The notes under the pieces: model-generated
Databases searched by the model: none
What the model was told of the DNA's origin: nothing
The model's input: the letters and a program-made list of their open reading frames with translations, nothing else
Assembly (NCBI GenBank): GCA_036752905.1
Contig: DAIORT010000007.1
Coordinates: forward strand, 37,421 to 101,420
Direction of reading: 5' to 3'
Source: UBA4877 sp002399345
GTDB lineage: Bacteria; Bacillota; Thermoanaerobacteria; Thermoanaerobacterales; UBA4877
DNA: 64,000 bases
Made by a program: the position numbers and the translations under genes
Part shown: positions 27,200 through 35,841 of the stretch, in pieces
How positions within the stretch are numbered: position 1 is the stretch's first letter
Layout: the number at the start of each line of letters is the position of its first letter

Positions 27200-27352
27200 G
27201 GGTTTTTCCTCCTGATTATCAGTATAACGCATAACCATCTACATTGTCTTGATTTAAATTGCGGTTTTGATATCTTGTATAAAAGGCGGGATAACTCCAT
27301 GCGAATATGATACATTATACCATGCTCTGTATACTTCAACTATCGGTAGATA

Positions 27353-27382
27353 TAAAAAAACGCTCATGATGACGAGCGTTTA
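27353..27382 (-). terminator. intrinsic terminator of the suf operon
   Basis: Minus strand AAACGCTC/GAGCGTTT stem around GTCATCAT followed by TTTTT; it overlaps the last bases of sufU. Confidence 0.88.
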
Positions 27383-27829
27383 TTTATCTTCATCCTTATT
27401 ATTTTTTTCTTGCTTTTCGTCCACGGCCTCCTCAAGTGTCTTCCAAGGCAGGAGAGCGCACTTCACACGGGCCGGGAAATCGGAAACCCCCGCCAGGGCC
27501 TGTGCATCTCCCAGGTCATCCAGATCAACATCTTTTTTGTATATCATATCTGTAAATTCCTGCACGAGCTTTTTGGCTTCATCAATCTTCTTGCCCCTTA
27601 TAAGGTCAATAAGCATAGACGTGGAGGCCTGGCTTATGGCACATCCTTGTCCAGTAAATGATGCATCTGTGATGATGTCTCCGTCTGTTTTGATATATAA
27701 GGTTATGACATCTCCGCACAGGGGATTGTGTCCCTTTTCTTCTATGTTAGCACCATCAATCTTCTTTTTATTTGGAGACTTCTGTGAGTGCTCCAGTATT
27801 ATTTCCGAATAAAGCTGGTTAAGGTTCAT
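27380..27829 (-). CDS. sufU: SUF system sulfur-transfer/scaffold protein
   Basis: A 149-residue zinc protein that accepts sulfur from SufS in Gram-positive bacteria. The zinc-binding and sulfur-accepting cysteines are in HNPLCGDV (about 37), FTGQGCAISQAS (about 64) and ARVKCALLPW (about 130), the last in the position typical of SufU. The SufU-specific insertion between the second and third cysteine regions is present. The C-terminus is acidic and lysine-rich. Its ATG overlaps the sufS stop. Confidence 0.93.
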   Translation of the reverse strand: MNLNQLYSEIILEHSQKSPNKKKIDGANIEEKGHNPLCGDVITLYIKTDGDIITDASFTGQGCAISQASTSMLIDLIRGKKIDEAKKLVQEFTDMIYKKDVDLDDLGDAQALAGVSDFPARVKCALLPWKTLEEAVDEKQEKNNKDEDK

Positions 27830-29049
27830 TTAAACCACTTCCTTATGCCTTTAAGGCTTTCTACAAATTCATCGACCTCTTCATGGGTATTGTATATATA
27901 GAAACTTGCCCTGCATGTTGCCGTCACCTTAAGATACCTCATGAGAGGCTGGGCACAGTGATGTCCGCTTCTTATAGCCACGCCGTCCTGGTCTAATATA
28001 GTGGCAACGTCATGGGGATGTATATCAGCCGCATTAAATGATATCACTCCCATCCTATCCTTCATATCTAATGGGCCGTATATTTTAACAAAGTCAATTT
28101 CCTTAAGCTTCTTCAAAGCATATTCAGTGAGGTCAACCTCGGCTTTATGGATGTTATCCATGCCTATGCCGTCCAAATAATCTATGGCGGCGGCCAGGCC
28201 AATGGCTCCCTCCACATTCGGCGTGCCCGCCTCATACTTGAGCGGCGGATCGGCGAAAGTCGCCCTGTCCTCATACACCTCGTCTATCATCTCGCCGCCT
28301 CTCATAAACGCCGGCACCTCATCTAAAAGATCTTTTTTTATATACAGCACTCCAATACCCATGGGGCCCAGCATCTTATGACCGGAAAATGCGAAAAAGT
28401 CACATCCGATATCTCTCACATCCACCTTCATATGAGGCACACTCTGCGCACCGTCTACCAGCACCTTGGCACCGACCTTATGCGCCTCTTCAGTCATCTC
28501 GCGGACAGGGTTTATGATTCCCAGCACATTAGAAACCTGCTGCAACGCAACCAGCTTAACCCTGCTGCTCAGCATATTTCTGTAAGAATCCATATCCAGC
28601 CTGCTGTCCTCATTAAGATAGACATACCGAAGCTTGGCGCCCTTTTTCTCGGCAATCAACTGCCAGGGGAGCATATTGCTGTGATGCTCGGCCACGGTAA
28701 GGATTATCTCATCACCCTTATTTATATTTTCCATAGCCCAGGCATATGCCACGAGGTTTATGGATTCGGTGGTGTTACGCGTAAATATAATGGTTTCTTC
28801 ACTGCCGGCATTTATAAACTCTGCAACCTTGTTCCTGGCCTTCTCGTATGCATTAGTAGCTACGCCGCTTAAGTAGTGGGCGCTTCTGTAAACATTGGCA
28901 TTCATTCCAGTATAATAATCGTCTATTGACTTTATTACGCTAAGAGGCTTCTGTGTAGTGGCTGCATTATCAAGGTATATCAGGTCTTTGCCGTATGGCC
29001 TGGCCTTTAATATTGGGAAATCTTCTCTTATACTTTTAACATCAATCAT
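27826..29049 (-). CDS. sufS: cysteine desulfurase
   Basis: PLP enzyme of 407 residues that removes sulfur from cysteine for cluster assembly. Group II features: FPILKARPYGKDLIYLDNAATTQKP, TEHHSNMLPWQ-like AEHHSNMLPW, the PLP lysine in FAFSGHKMLGPMGIGVLY (about residue 226), and the active Cys in RSGHHCAQPLMRYL (about 364). The start overlaps sufD's stop, and sufU follows, completing the SufS/SufU pair. Confidence 0.96.
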   Translation of the reverse strand: MIDVKSIREDFPILKARPYGKDLIYLDNAATTQKPLSVIKSIDDYYTGMNANVYRSAHYLSGVATNAYEKARNKVAEFINAGSEETIIFTRNTTESINLVAYAWAMENINKGDEIILTVAEHHSNMLPWQLIAEKKGAKLRYVYLNEDSRLDMDSYRNMLSSRVKLVALQQVSNVLGIINPVREMTEEAHKVGAKVLVDGAQSVPHMKVDVRDIGCDFFAFSGHKMLGPMGIGVLYIKKDLLDEVPAFMRGGEMIDEVYEDRATFADPPLKYEAGTPNVEGAIGLAAAIDYLDGIGMDNIHKAEVDLTEYALKKLKEIDFVKIYGPLDMKDRMGVISFNAADIHPHDVATILDQDGVAIRSGHHCAQPLMRYLKVTATCRASFYIYNTHEEVDEFVESLKGIRKWFK

Positions 29050-30196
29050 TTTCGCTACCGATAAGCCTCCTTTTTATTATATCTCGCATGTCGTTCTTTA
29101 ATCCATCATCAGGCAAGGCATCTATAACAGGGTTAAACCCGGCTTCCACCAGCATCATCCTGGCATCATCGTAGCTTAAGCCTCTGCTCATCATATAAAA
29201 CAAAACATTTTTATCCAGCTCGCCGCAACTGGCGGCATGCCCCGCTTCCACATCATCATCTGCGCATTTAAGAGCAGGTATGGCATCCGACCTTACGGTT
29301 TTGTCCAGCAATGTTACGCTCTCACTCTCATTGCCCTTTGCCCCTTTGGCACCATGCTTCATATCAAGGTCACCCCTGAATATCGAGTATGAATTATCCT
29401 TGAGTGCTCCCCTTATATCGATATCACTTGTTGTATGAGGTGCAAGATGATTTACCTTAAAGGAGAGGTCAAGCCTTCTATCTCCATCTAAAAGGAATGC
29501 GCCTTTGGCCCTGTTCTCACTGCCTTGTCCACGCATATACGTAGTATAGTTTACTGCACTGTTTCTACTGCCCATCTCGATTACTGACCAATTTATAACA
29601 GCATCGTCTTCTAATATGCCCAGTACGGAGTTAAAATTATACGAGCTGTCCGACAGCCTCTGCAGTACGGTGAGCTCAACCCTGGAGCCCTCCTTTGCCA
29701 AAACCCTGGTCACGCCGTCATGAAATGAATTTTTACTAGAAAGGGTGTCATAATCTATAACAATGCGCGCCGTAGTAAAAGGTTCGGCTATGATGACGTT
29801 CTGGTCCAATATGAGGTCCCCATCCGAAGGATAGCGAATAATTACGGGAGACTTGCCTTCCTTATCCTTCTTAGGCCTTATTACCACACCTGTATTAAAA
29901 AATGAATCGACCATGGATACAAACTTATCATCGACCCCAAAGGCCAGGCCGCTATCTATAATGTCCTTCACATCATCCTGCATGCCCGTATCCATAATAT
30001 CCTTGACATCGGCATTACCGGGAGTAATGGAAAGCCTGCTGTATCCTTTATAATCCGGCAGTGTAAAGTCTTTCAAAGACAGCCTCTTCCACTTGGGCAC
30101 ATCCGATCCCTTATACCGCTTGTATCCTGACTCCCTGCCTTGTTTTATCCAGCCCGTGCTCTTGCTGCTCAACTTTTTTACCAAAGTTTCATCCAT
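29042..30196 (-). CDS. sufD: Fe-S assembly scaffold subunit
   Basis: A 384-residue member of the SufB/SufD beta-helix family, partner of SufB and SufC. N-terminal helical part (SSKSTGWIKQGRESGYKRY) is followed by the right-handed beta-helix and the conserved C-terminal CADDDVEAGHAASCGELDKNVLFYMMSRGLSYDDARMML region, including the conserved His near residue 315. AGGAGG precedes the ATG; 12 bases separate it from sufB. Confidence 0.93.
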   Translation of the reverse strand: MDETLVKKLSSKSTGWIKQGRESGYKRYKGSDVPKWKRLSLKDFTLPDYKGYSRLSITPGNADVKDIMDTGMQDDVKDIIDSGLAFGVDDKFVSMVDSFFNTGVVIRPKKDKEGKSPVIIRYPSDGDLILDQNVIIAEPFTTARIVIDYDTLSSKNSFHDGVTRVLAKEGSRVELTVLQRLSDSSYNFNSVLGILEDDAVINWSVIEMGSRNSAVNYTTYMRGQGSENRAKGAFLLDGDRRLDLSFKVNHLAPHTTSDIDIRGALKDNSYSIFRGDLDMKHGAKGAKGNESESVTLLDKTVRSDAIPALKCADDDVEAGHAASCGELDKNVLFYMMSRGLSYDDARMMLVEAGFNPVIDALPDDGLKNDMRDIIKRRLIGSEND

Positions 30197-30208
30197 TAAT
30201 TTAACCTC

Positions 30209-31609
30209 CTACCCTATACTGCCATCCATTTCTATATTTATAAGCCTGCTCATTTCCACTGCATACTCCAGCGGCAGCGAACCTGATATCGGCTCCACAA
30301 ATCCTTTCACTATCAAGGCTTTAGCATCATCTTCAGAAAGTCCCCTGCTCATCAGGTAATATATCTTTTCCTCGCTGATCTTGCCTACCTTAGCCTCATA
30401 ACCCATATCCACCTGGTCATTTTGTATCTCTATTATCGGCAATGTATCATTCCTGGATTTATCATCCAGCATAAGACCCTCGCACTGGACGGTGGTCTTA
30501 ACTCCCGTCGCCTTGGGACCTACCTTGAGAAGCCCTCTGAAATTAGCTATGCCTCCATTTTTAGATATACTCTTGGACAGAACCTTAGAGGATGTGTCCG
30601 GCGCCAGATGCACCATCTTTGCGCCTGTATCCAGATGCTGACCGTGACCGGCAAACGTCACACTGGTGAAATCCGATGTAGCGCCTTTCCCTCTCAGTAC
30701 CGACTCTGGATAGAGCATGGTCTTCTTGCTTCCAAAAGAGCCTGAAACCCATATCATGCTGCCTCCCTCATCCACAAGAGCCCTCTTGGTATTGAGGTTA
30801 TAGGTGTTCCTGCTCCAGTTTTCTATGGTGGAATAACGGAGCTTGGCACCTTTCTTTACATAAAGCTCAACACAGCCAGCATGCAGATTGGATACCGCAT
30901 ACTGAGGTGCGGAGCATCCTTCGATATAATGAACATCCGCTCCTTCGTCCACTATGATTAGCGTATGCTCAAACTGCCCGCTTCCCGGCGCATTCATTCT
31001 AAAATAAGCCTGCAGTGGCGTATCCACCTTTACTCCCTTGGGCACATACACAAAACTACCGCCACTCCATATGGCACCATGCAGAGCAGCAAATTTGTGG
31101 TCCGTAGGAGGGACACACTTCATAAAATATTTTTTTATGACATCGGGGTATTTCTGAAGAGCCGTATCAAAGTCTTCAAATATTACACCCTGCTTTGACA
31201 ATTTTTCCTTTATATTATGATATATAATCTCGGAATCGAACTGAGCACCCACTCCGGCAAGATACTCCTTCTCCGCTTCTGGAATGCCCAATCTGTCAAA
31301 AGTGTCCTTTATATCCTTGGGCACATCATCCCATGTCTTGGACTTTCTTGCATCGGGACTGATATAGGCAACGATATCGTCTATGTTCAGTCCGCTTAAA
31401 TCTACGCCCCACTCAGGCATGGGTTTACTATTATATATCTCCAGAGACTTTAAGCGAAACTCCCTCATCCAGTCAGGCTCATGCTTTAGGTGGGATATTT
31501 CCTCCACAGTCTCCGGTGTAAGACCCTTGGCTGTCTTGTGTTTATACTTTACCTTCGCCTTCATGTTATATCTGGAAAAATCTATATCATTTATAACAGT
31601 CTTTGACAT
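30209..31609 (-). CDS. sufB: Fe-S assembly scaffold protein
   Basis: A 466-residue protein matching SufB over its length: GVDLSGLNIDDIVAYISPDARKSKTWDDVP near the N-terminus, HGAIWSGGSFVYVPKGVKV, the TIENWSRNTYNLNTKRA segment, and the C-terminal EAKVGKISEEKIYYLMSRGLSE. The conserved scaffold Cys is in TVQCEGLMLDDKSRNDT (about 370). A weak ribosome binding site (GAGAGTGAGAG) is compensated by tight coupling to sufC, 12 bases upstream. Confidence 0.96.
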   Translation of the reverse strand: MSKTVINDIDFSRYNMKAKVKYKHKTAKGLTPETVEEISHLKHEPDWMREFRLKSLEIYNSKPMPEWGVDLSGLNIDDIVAYISPDARKSKTWDDVPKDIKDTFDRLGIPEAEKEYLAGVGAQFDSEIIYHNIKEKLSKQGVIFEDFDTALQKYPDVIKKYFMKCVPPTDHKFAALHGAIWSGGSFVYVPKGVKVDTPLQAYFRMNAPGSGQFEHTLIIVDEGADVHYIEGCSAPQYAVSNLHAGCVELYVKKGAKLRYSTIENWSRNTYNLNTKRALVDEGGSMIWVSGSFGSKKTMLYPESVLRGKGATSDFTSVTFAGHGQHLDTGAKMVHLAPDTSSKVLSKSISKNGGIANFRGLLKVGPKATGVKTTVQCEGLMLDDKSRNDTLPIIEIQNDQVDMGYEAKVGKISEEKIYYLMSRGLSEDDAKALIVKGFVEPISGSLPLEYAVEMSRLINIEMDGSIG

Positions 31610-31621
31610 TCTCTCACTCTC

Positions 31622-32374
31622 CTATATAAGCTCCTCTTCCTTTATAGATTCGTAGCCCGTCTTCTCCAGCTCTTTGGCCAGGCCGCTGTCGCCGACCTTC
31701 ACAATGCGTCCGTTCATAAGTACATGCACCACGTCGGGCTTCAAATAATCCAGCAGGCGGTTGTGATGGGTAATTATTAGTAAAGACATGTCCCTTGTCC
31801 TAACCTTGTTTATAGACTCTGCCACTATCCTCAATGCGTCTATATCAAGACCGGAATCTATCTCATCAAGCATCACAAGCTTAGGATTGAGTACGGCCAT
31901 CTGCAGCACTTCAGCCTTCTTCTTCTCTCCGCCGGAAAATCCCACATTGAGGTACCTCTCTGCGTACTCTTCCTTCATCTCCAAAAGCTGCATCTTTTCC
32001 TTAAGCAGTTTTTTAAATGCCAGTATAGAATGATTTTTACCCGTCACTGTATTTAAAGAAGTCCGGAGGAAATTCTCCAGGGTTATGCCCTCTATCTCTT
32101 CGGGATATTGGAAAGACAGGAATATACCCTTCCGTGCCCTCTCATCTACCTTCATGCCGGCAATATCCTCGCCCTCAAACAGGATTTTGCCTCCATCCAC
32201 ACGGTAAATAGGACTGCCCATTATGCTATTGCAAAGGGTGCTCTTGCCCCCGCCATTAGGTCCCATTATAGCGTGGACCTCTCCATCTCCTATGGATAGG
32301 TTTATACCTTTGAGTATCTCCTTATCCTCTACACTTACCTTTAGATCTTTTATATCCAATAGTGCTTTGCCCAT
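31622..32374 (-). CDS. sufC: SUF system ATPase
   Basis: ABC-type ATPase of 250 residues that drives the SufBD scaffold. Walker A GPNGGGKSTLCN (about 39), Q-loop FLSFQYPEEIEG, signature FSGGEKKKAEVLQ (about 145), Walker B LVMLDEIDSGLDID and the switch His in ITHHNRLLDYL are all present. It is the first gene of sufCBDSU, the order usual in Clostridia. AAAGGAG precedes the ATG. Confidence 0.96.
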   Translation of the reverse strand: MGKALLDIKDLKVSVEDKEILKGINLSIGDGEVHAIMGPNGGGKSTLCNSIMGSPIYRVDGGKILFEGEDIAGMKVDERARKGIFLSFQYPEEIEGITLENFLRTSLNTVTGKNHSILAFKKLLKEKMQLLEMKEEYAERYLNVGFSGGEKKKAEVLQMAVLNPKLVMLDEIDSGLDIDALRIVAESINKVRTRDMSLLIITHHNRLLDYLKPDVVHVLMNGRIVKVGDSGLAKELEKTGYESIKEEELI

Positions 32375-32556
32375 ATGTTTCTCCTTTCAAATCTAATTCC
32401 AAGTGTTTTACTATGAATTCTATTTAATTTATATCATAATAATGAAATAAATACAAGTATCTCAAGATTATATTTTACCCAGAGTTACGACTTGAAATAC
32501 AGCTAACAATTAACAAGCTTAACTCGGAATTGTTACTAGGAAAATATGATTATATG

Positions 32557-32565
32557 TGATATAAT
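32557..32565 (+). promoter_or_regulatory. extended -10 promoter of the encapsulin operon
   Basis: TGATATAAT gives a perfect TATAAT with an upstream TG, 32 bases before the encapsulin ATG. No convincing -35 hexamer at 17 bp, as is common for extended -10 promoters. The 223-base space to the divergent suf operon is AT-rich. Confidence 0.5.
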
Positions 32566-32597
32566 ATTTGTACAATATACCGAAAGGAGGAAATAAT

Positions 32598-33398
32598 ATG
32601 GCTGATTATTTATCCAGAGGAGATTCACCATTCTCCACAGAAAAATGGGCCGACATCGATGATGCTGTTGTTAATGCCGCTAAATCGACACTTATCGGCA
32701 GGAAATTTATACCGCTTTACGGTCCTGTAGGACCCGGCACCTTTGTAGTAGCAAAAGACAAACTTGTTGAAGGTGAGGGTAATATAGTAGGAAGCAGCGG
32801 TAAAACATTCATTCCGCTAAATACACTTTATCGTGATTTTATTTATCCTTGGAGAGACATAGAATATTTTGAGGAAAATAACCTTCCTTTGGACCTCTCC
32901 AGAGTCTCGTACGCAGCACGGCTTCTATCTTTAGAGGAGGACAAGCTGCTGTTTTACGGTGACAGCGAAAGAGGTATCGAAGGTATACTTAATGCGGAAG
33001 GCCGGCAGGAATACACCACAGGTGACTGGGAAGAAGGAAGCGCCTATGATGACGTCACAAAGATACTCTCTCTCCTTAGAAGCAAGAATATGCTTGATCC
33101 ATATGTGTTGGTGGTAAGCCCGGATATATATGCCGAGCTCAATAAAGTTTACAAGGATACACCATATTTGGACTCCGAAAGAATAGAGAAACTAGGTGTT
33201 AAAATATACAGCTCACCGGCGCTAAAGGAAAACGACGGATTTATGGTGTCCGTAAGCAAAGATCATATGGACCTGGCCATAGGTCAGGATATCATCACAA
33301 CATTCCTTGAGACAACGGATATGAACCATTACTTCAGGATAATGGAAATACTTGGTCTCAGGGTAAAGAATGCCGAGAGCATCGTTACTCTTAAGTAA
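32598..33398 (+). CDS. family-1 encapsulin shell protein
   Basis: HK97-fold protein of 266 residues that self-assembles into a protein nanocompartment. Typical N-terminus MADYLSRGDSPFSTEKWADIDDAVVNAAKSTLIGRKFIPLYGP, which binds cargo peptides, the E-loop region RDFIYPWRDIEYFEENNLPLDLS and the C-terminal FRIMEILGLRVKNAESIVTL. AAAGGAGG and ATG at 32598 fix the start. The next gene, 16 bases downstream, encodes a ferritin-like cargo, so the compartment stores iron. The system lies beside the suf operon, giving a local iron/Fe-S cluster of genes. Confidence 0.94.
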   Translation: MADYLSRGDSPFSTEKWADIDDAVVNAAKSTLIGRKFIPLYGPVGPGTFVVAKDKLVEGEGNIVGSSGKTFIPLNTLYRDFIYPWRDIEYFEENNLPLDLSRVSYAARLLSLEEDKLLFYGDSERGIEGILNAEGRQEYTTGDWEEGSAYDDVTKILSLLRSKNMLDPYVLVVSPDIYAELNKVYKDTPYLDSERIEKLGVKIYSSPALKENDGFMVSVSKDHMDLAIGQDIITTFLETTDMNHYFRIMEILGLRVKNAESIVTLK

Positions 33399-33414
33399 AA
33401 GGAGGAATAAATAA

Positions 33415-33723
33415 ATGGCAGACGTAGGAAGCAGCTATAAAACAGAGGGATTGGAACAGTTTCTGATCTGGCTGAGGGAAGACATAGCGGGAGAGATTGA
33501 TGCTATGGACGACTATCAGTATCATATAGACTCCATAGACATACCCGAGATGAAAGAGATATTATCCCACATAAGGGATGAGGAGAAAGAACATCTGGCG
33601 GAGCTTACCGATCTCCTGCGCAGGTATGACAATGTGCAAAACGTTAAATTCGAAGAGGATGACTTCGCAGGTGGAACAAAATCTGACGAGGCATCTGACG
33701 GATTCACAGTAGGACAAGCTTAA
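33415..33723 (+). CDS. encapsulated ferritin-like protein (EncFtn)
   Basis: A 102-residue two-helix ferroxidase that forms an annular decamer inside encapsulin. Helix 1 carries LREDIAGEIDAMDDYQYHIDS with the iron-binding Glu, helix 2 carries the conserved HIRDEEKEHLAELTDLLRR with Glu-Glu and His ligands. A flexible acidic linker leads to the C-terminal FTVGQA, which resembles the encapsulin-targeting peptide of these cargoes (normally containing TVGSL). AAAGGAGG precedes the ATG; it is co-transcribed with the shell gene and followed by a strong terminator. Confidence 0.93.
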   Translation: MADVGSSYKTEGLEQFLIWLREDIAGEIDAMDDYQYHIDSIDIPEMKEILSHIRDEEKEHLAELTDLLRRYDNVQNVKFEEDDFAGGTKSDEASDGFTVGQA

Positions 33724-33747
33724 GTATAGTTAAATAAGACATGACAG

Positions 33748-33779
33748 CGCACCCTTGATATATCAGGGTGCGTTTTTTT
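33748..33779 (+). terminator. intrinsic terminator of the encapsulin operon
   Basis: CGCACCCT/AGGGTGCG stem with an AT-rich loop followed by seven T. Confidence 0.95.
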
Positions 33780-33864
33780 ATGACGGTAACTATATCAAAG
33801 TGCAGCAAGACCATTAGTTTGATATAATATATATAGATAAATTTGTACAACCGAGGTGACACAA

Positions 33865-35814
33865 TTGACTCCGCTACTGATAAAAGGCCGGGCCGCAAGC
33901 GGCTTAACCACCTGTCTCATAGATAAACTAAAAGACCTCGCCGGAAGGTGCCCGCGTACAGACGGCATACTTTTCCTTACACTTAATAAACCCAATATGA
34001 ACTATATAAAGGAAAATATAAACCTCCAGGCGGATACCGGCATAAACATAACAACCTTTCCCCGGTTTATAACCGATGAACTCGTACTTTTCTGGCCGCT
34101 GGTGATTCAAAGTTGCAAGGACATACCCGGGGGGCGGTCCACACCCGTACTGATAGACTCCCTTACCTCCCACGATATTATGAGACGCATAGTGGAAAAG
34201 CTTCAGCTAGGCGGCGCCTTTGCAGACGTAAAGTCAACATCGGACAGTATATCCCTTGAGATAATGCATAACTTATCCCGGGCGGTTTTCTCCCTCAGGG
34301 ATTATCATGACATCTCAGGCGTGCTCTCCAAAGCAAACCCCAACAGGGATAAGTCGATATACGAGGACATGCAGAAGGCCCTCGATAAATACATAGATAT
34401 CCTTAAGAAAAGTGGGTTTATAGACTACGGCCTGGCCATGCATCTCTATGGCAAATGCCTCCTGAATAATGATATTTACCGTAGGTATTTTAAAAATACA
34501 TACAGGTACCTGTTTGCAGACAATCTGGAAGAGTCCGTTCCCGCGATGGTGCACTTCATCTCCATCTTCCTGGATGATTTCGACGAGGCCTGCCTGACCT
34601 TTTCCACAGATGGAGGATATACGACCGTCCTGGGAGCCTCGCCGGACTACGCCTTAAAACAGCTTGAAGGCAGATGTGAGGTTAAACAGATGGGAAATGC
34701 ATATAACTGCCCTAATGATATAAAAGATCTGGCGGATACGCTGGAGAAGAACATATGCGGCGCTACCGATGCGTCCTGCTCCACTTTTGTCCGCCTTATA
34801 GAGTGTGAATACAAAAGCGACATGATGACTGCAGCCGTGGGCGAAGTGAGAAAGCTGGTATCATCCGGATTAAAACCGGGGGAGATATCTCTCATAGCCC
34901 CTTACCTGGATCCGGTCACAGAGGAGCTGCTACTATCCGGGCTTAAGTCGCAGGGCATTCCCGGCCTGGCCCTGACCAATACAGGCAGACTGATAGACCA
35001 GCCTTTCATAGGTATAGTCGTGACTCTAACCATGCTGGCGCACCCCTGGTGGGGCATACACCCTAGCCACAGCGAGCTGGCGGAGACATTCAGGGTTTGT
35101 TTTAATATGGACCCGGTCAGAGCATCCATACTGGCGGATGTTGCACAAAACAAAAAATCACTTTCCCACCTCAGCTGTCAGGACTTGATGCGTGTTGGAT
35201 TCGCCACTAATGCGAAATATGAATCCCTGCTGGACTGGCTGGGCAGCTATACTCAGGAGATTCCCATAGACGAGTTTCTGGAAAAACTACTTTGGGATTA
35301 TCTCATACCCCTTCCGGCGGCACAGGACAATATACTGGCCACCCGGCGGCTCATTGATATGGCCGCTAGCTATAAAAAGACAATGGAGATAATGCAGCCG
35401 GACAAAATGTATGATGCAGACTTTATTAAATCGGTAAAACGCGGAATAAAGGGAATGGAGATACTCGGCGAAAAGCCGAGAGATGCTGTGGTCATAGCAA
35501 CACCCTATTCATATCTTATGAATCCCATCATTTCTGCAGCACAGATATGGCTGGACGTCTCCGACAAGGATTGGGAAGACAGCGGGGTAAGGTCTCTATC
35601 CAACCCATATCTTTTCCATCCGGGATACGGCGGTATATGGGACACCTGCCAAGAAGAGCAATGCTCCCGCAAGATGCTATGCTGCCGCGTGGTAAATCTC
35701 ACGAAGCACTGCACCGGCAGTCTTACGGTGATAAACTGCCGGCTCACAGCCGGTTTTTCCGAGCAGAACGGCATGCTGGTAGACTACCTTAAAAATGCAT
35801 GCAATATGACATAG
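33865..35814 (+). CDS. inactivated superfamily-I helicase-like protein, AddB-like
   Basis: A 649-residue protein with the outline of the AddB helicase-like part. The P-loop region reads IKGRAASGLTT: the Lys of GxxGxGKT is missing, so ATP hydrolysis is unlikely. Later segments (PGEISLIAPYLDPVTEELLLSGLKSQGI, about 335; VVIATPYSYLM, about 540; RSLSNPYLF) resemble UvrD-like motifs IV-VI. There is no nuclease domain at its end; that is encoded separately two genes downstream. The frame opens with GTG at 33856 inside the GAGGTG ribosome binding site, so TTG at 33865 is the likely start. First gene of a three-gene operon. Confidence 0.75.
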   Translation: MTPLLIKGRAASGLTTCLIDKLKDLAGRCPRTDGILFLTLNKPNMNYIKENINLQADTGINITTFPRFITDELVLFWPLVIQSCKDIPGGRSTPVLIDSLTSHDIMRRIVEKLQLGGAFADVKSTSDSISLEIMHNLSRAVFSLRDYHDISGVLSKANPNRDKSIYEDMQKALDKYIDILKKSGFIDYGLAMHLYGKCLLNNDIYRRYFKNTYRYLFADNLEESVPAMVHFISIFLDDFDEACLTFSTDGGYTTVLGASPDYALKQLEGRCEVKQMGNAYNCPNDIKDLADTLEKNICGATDASCSTFVRLIECEYKSDMMTAAVGEVRKLVSSGLKPGEISLIAPYLDPVTEELLLSGLKSQGIPGLALTNTGRLIDQPFIGIVVTLTMLAHPWWGIHPSHSELAETFRVCFNMDPVRASILADVAQNKKSLSHLSCQDLMRVGFATNAKYESLLDWLGSYTQEIPIDEFLEKLLWDYLIPLPAAQDNILATRRLIDMAASYKKTMEIMQPDKMYDADFIKSVKRGIKGMEILGEKPRDAVVIATPYSYLMNPIISAAQIWLDVSDKDWEDSGVRSLSNPYLFHPGYGGIWDTCQEEQCSRKMLCCRVVNLTKHCTGSLTVINCRLTAGFSEQNGMLVDYLKNACNMT

Positions 35815-35841
35815 TGGCACAATATATCAGGGGGATTTAAT

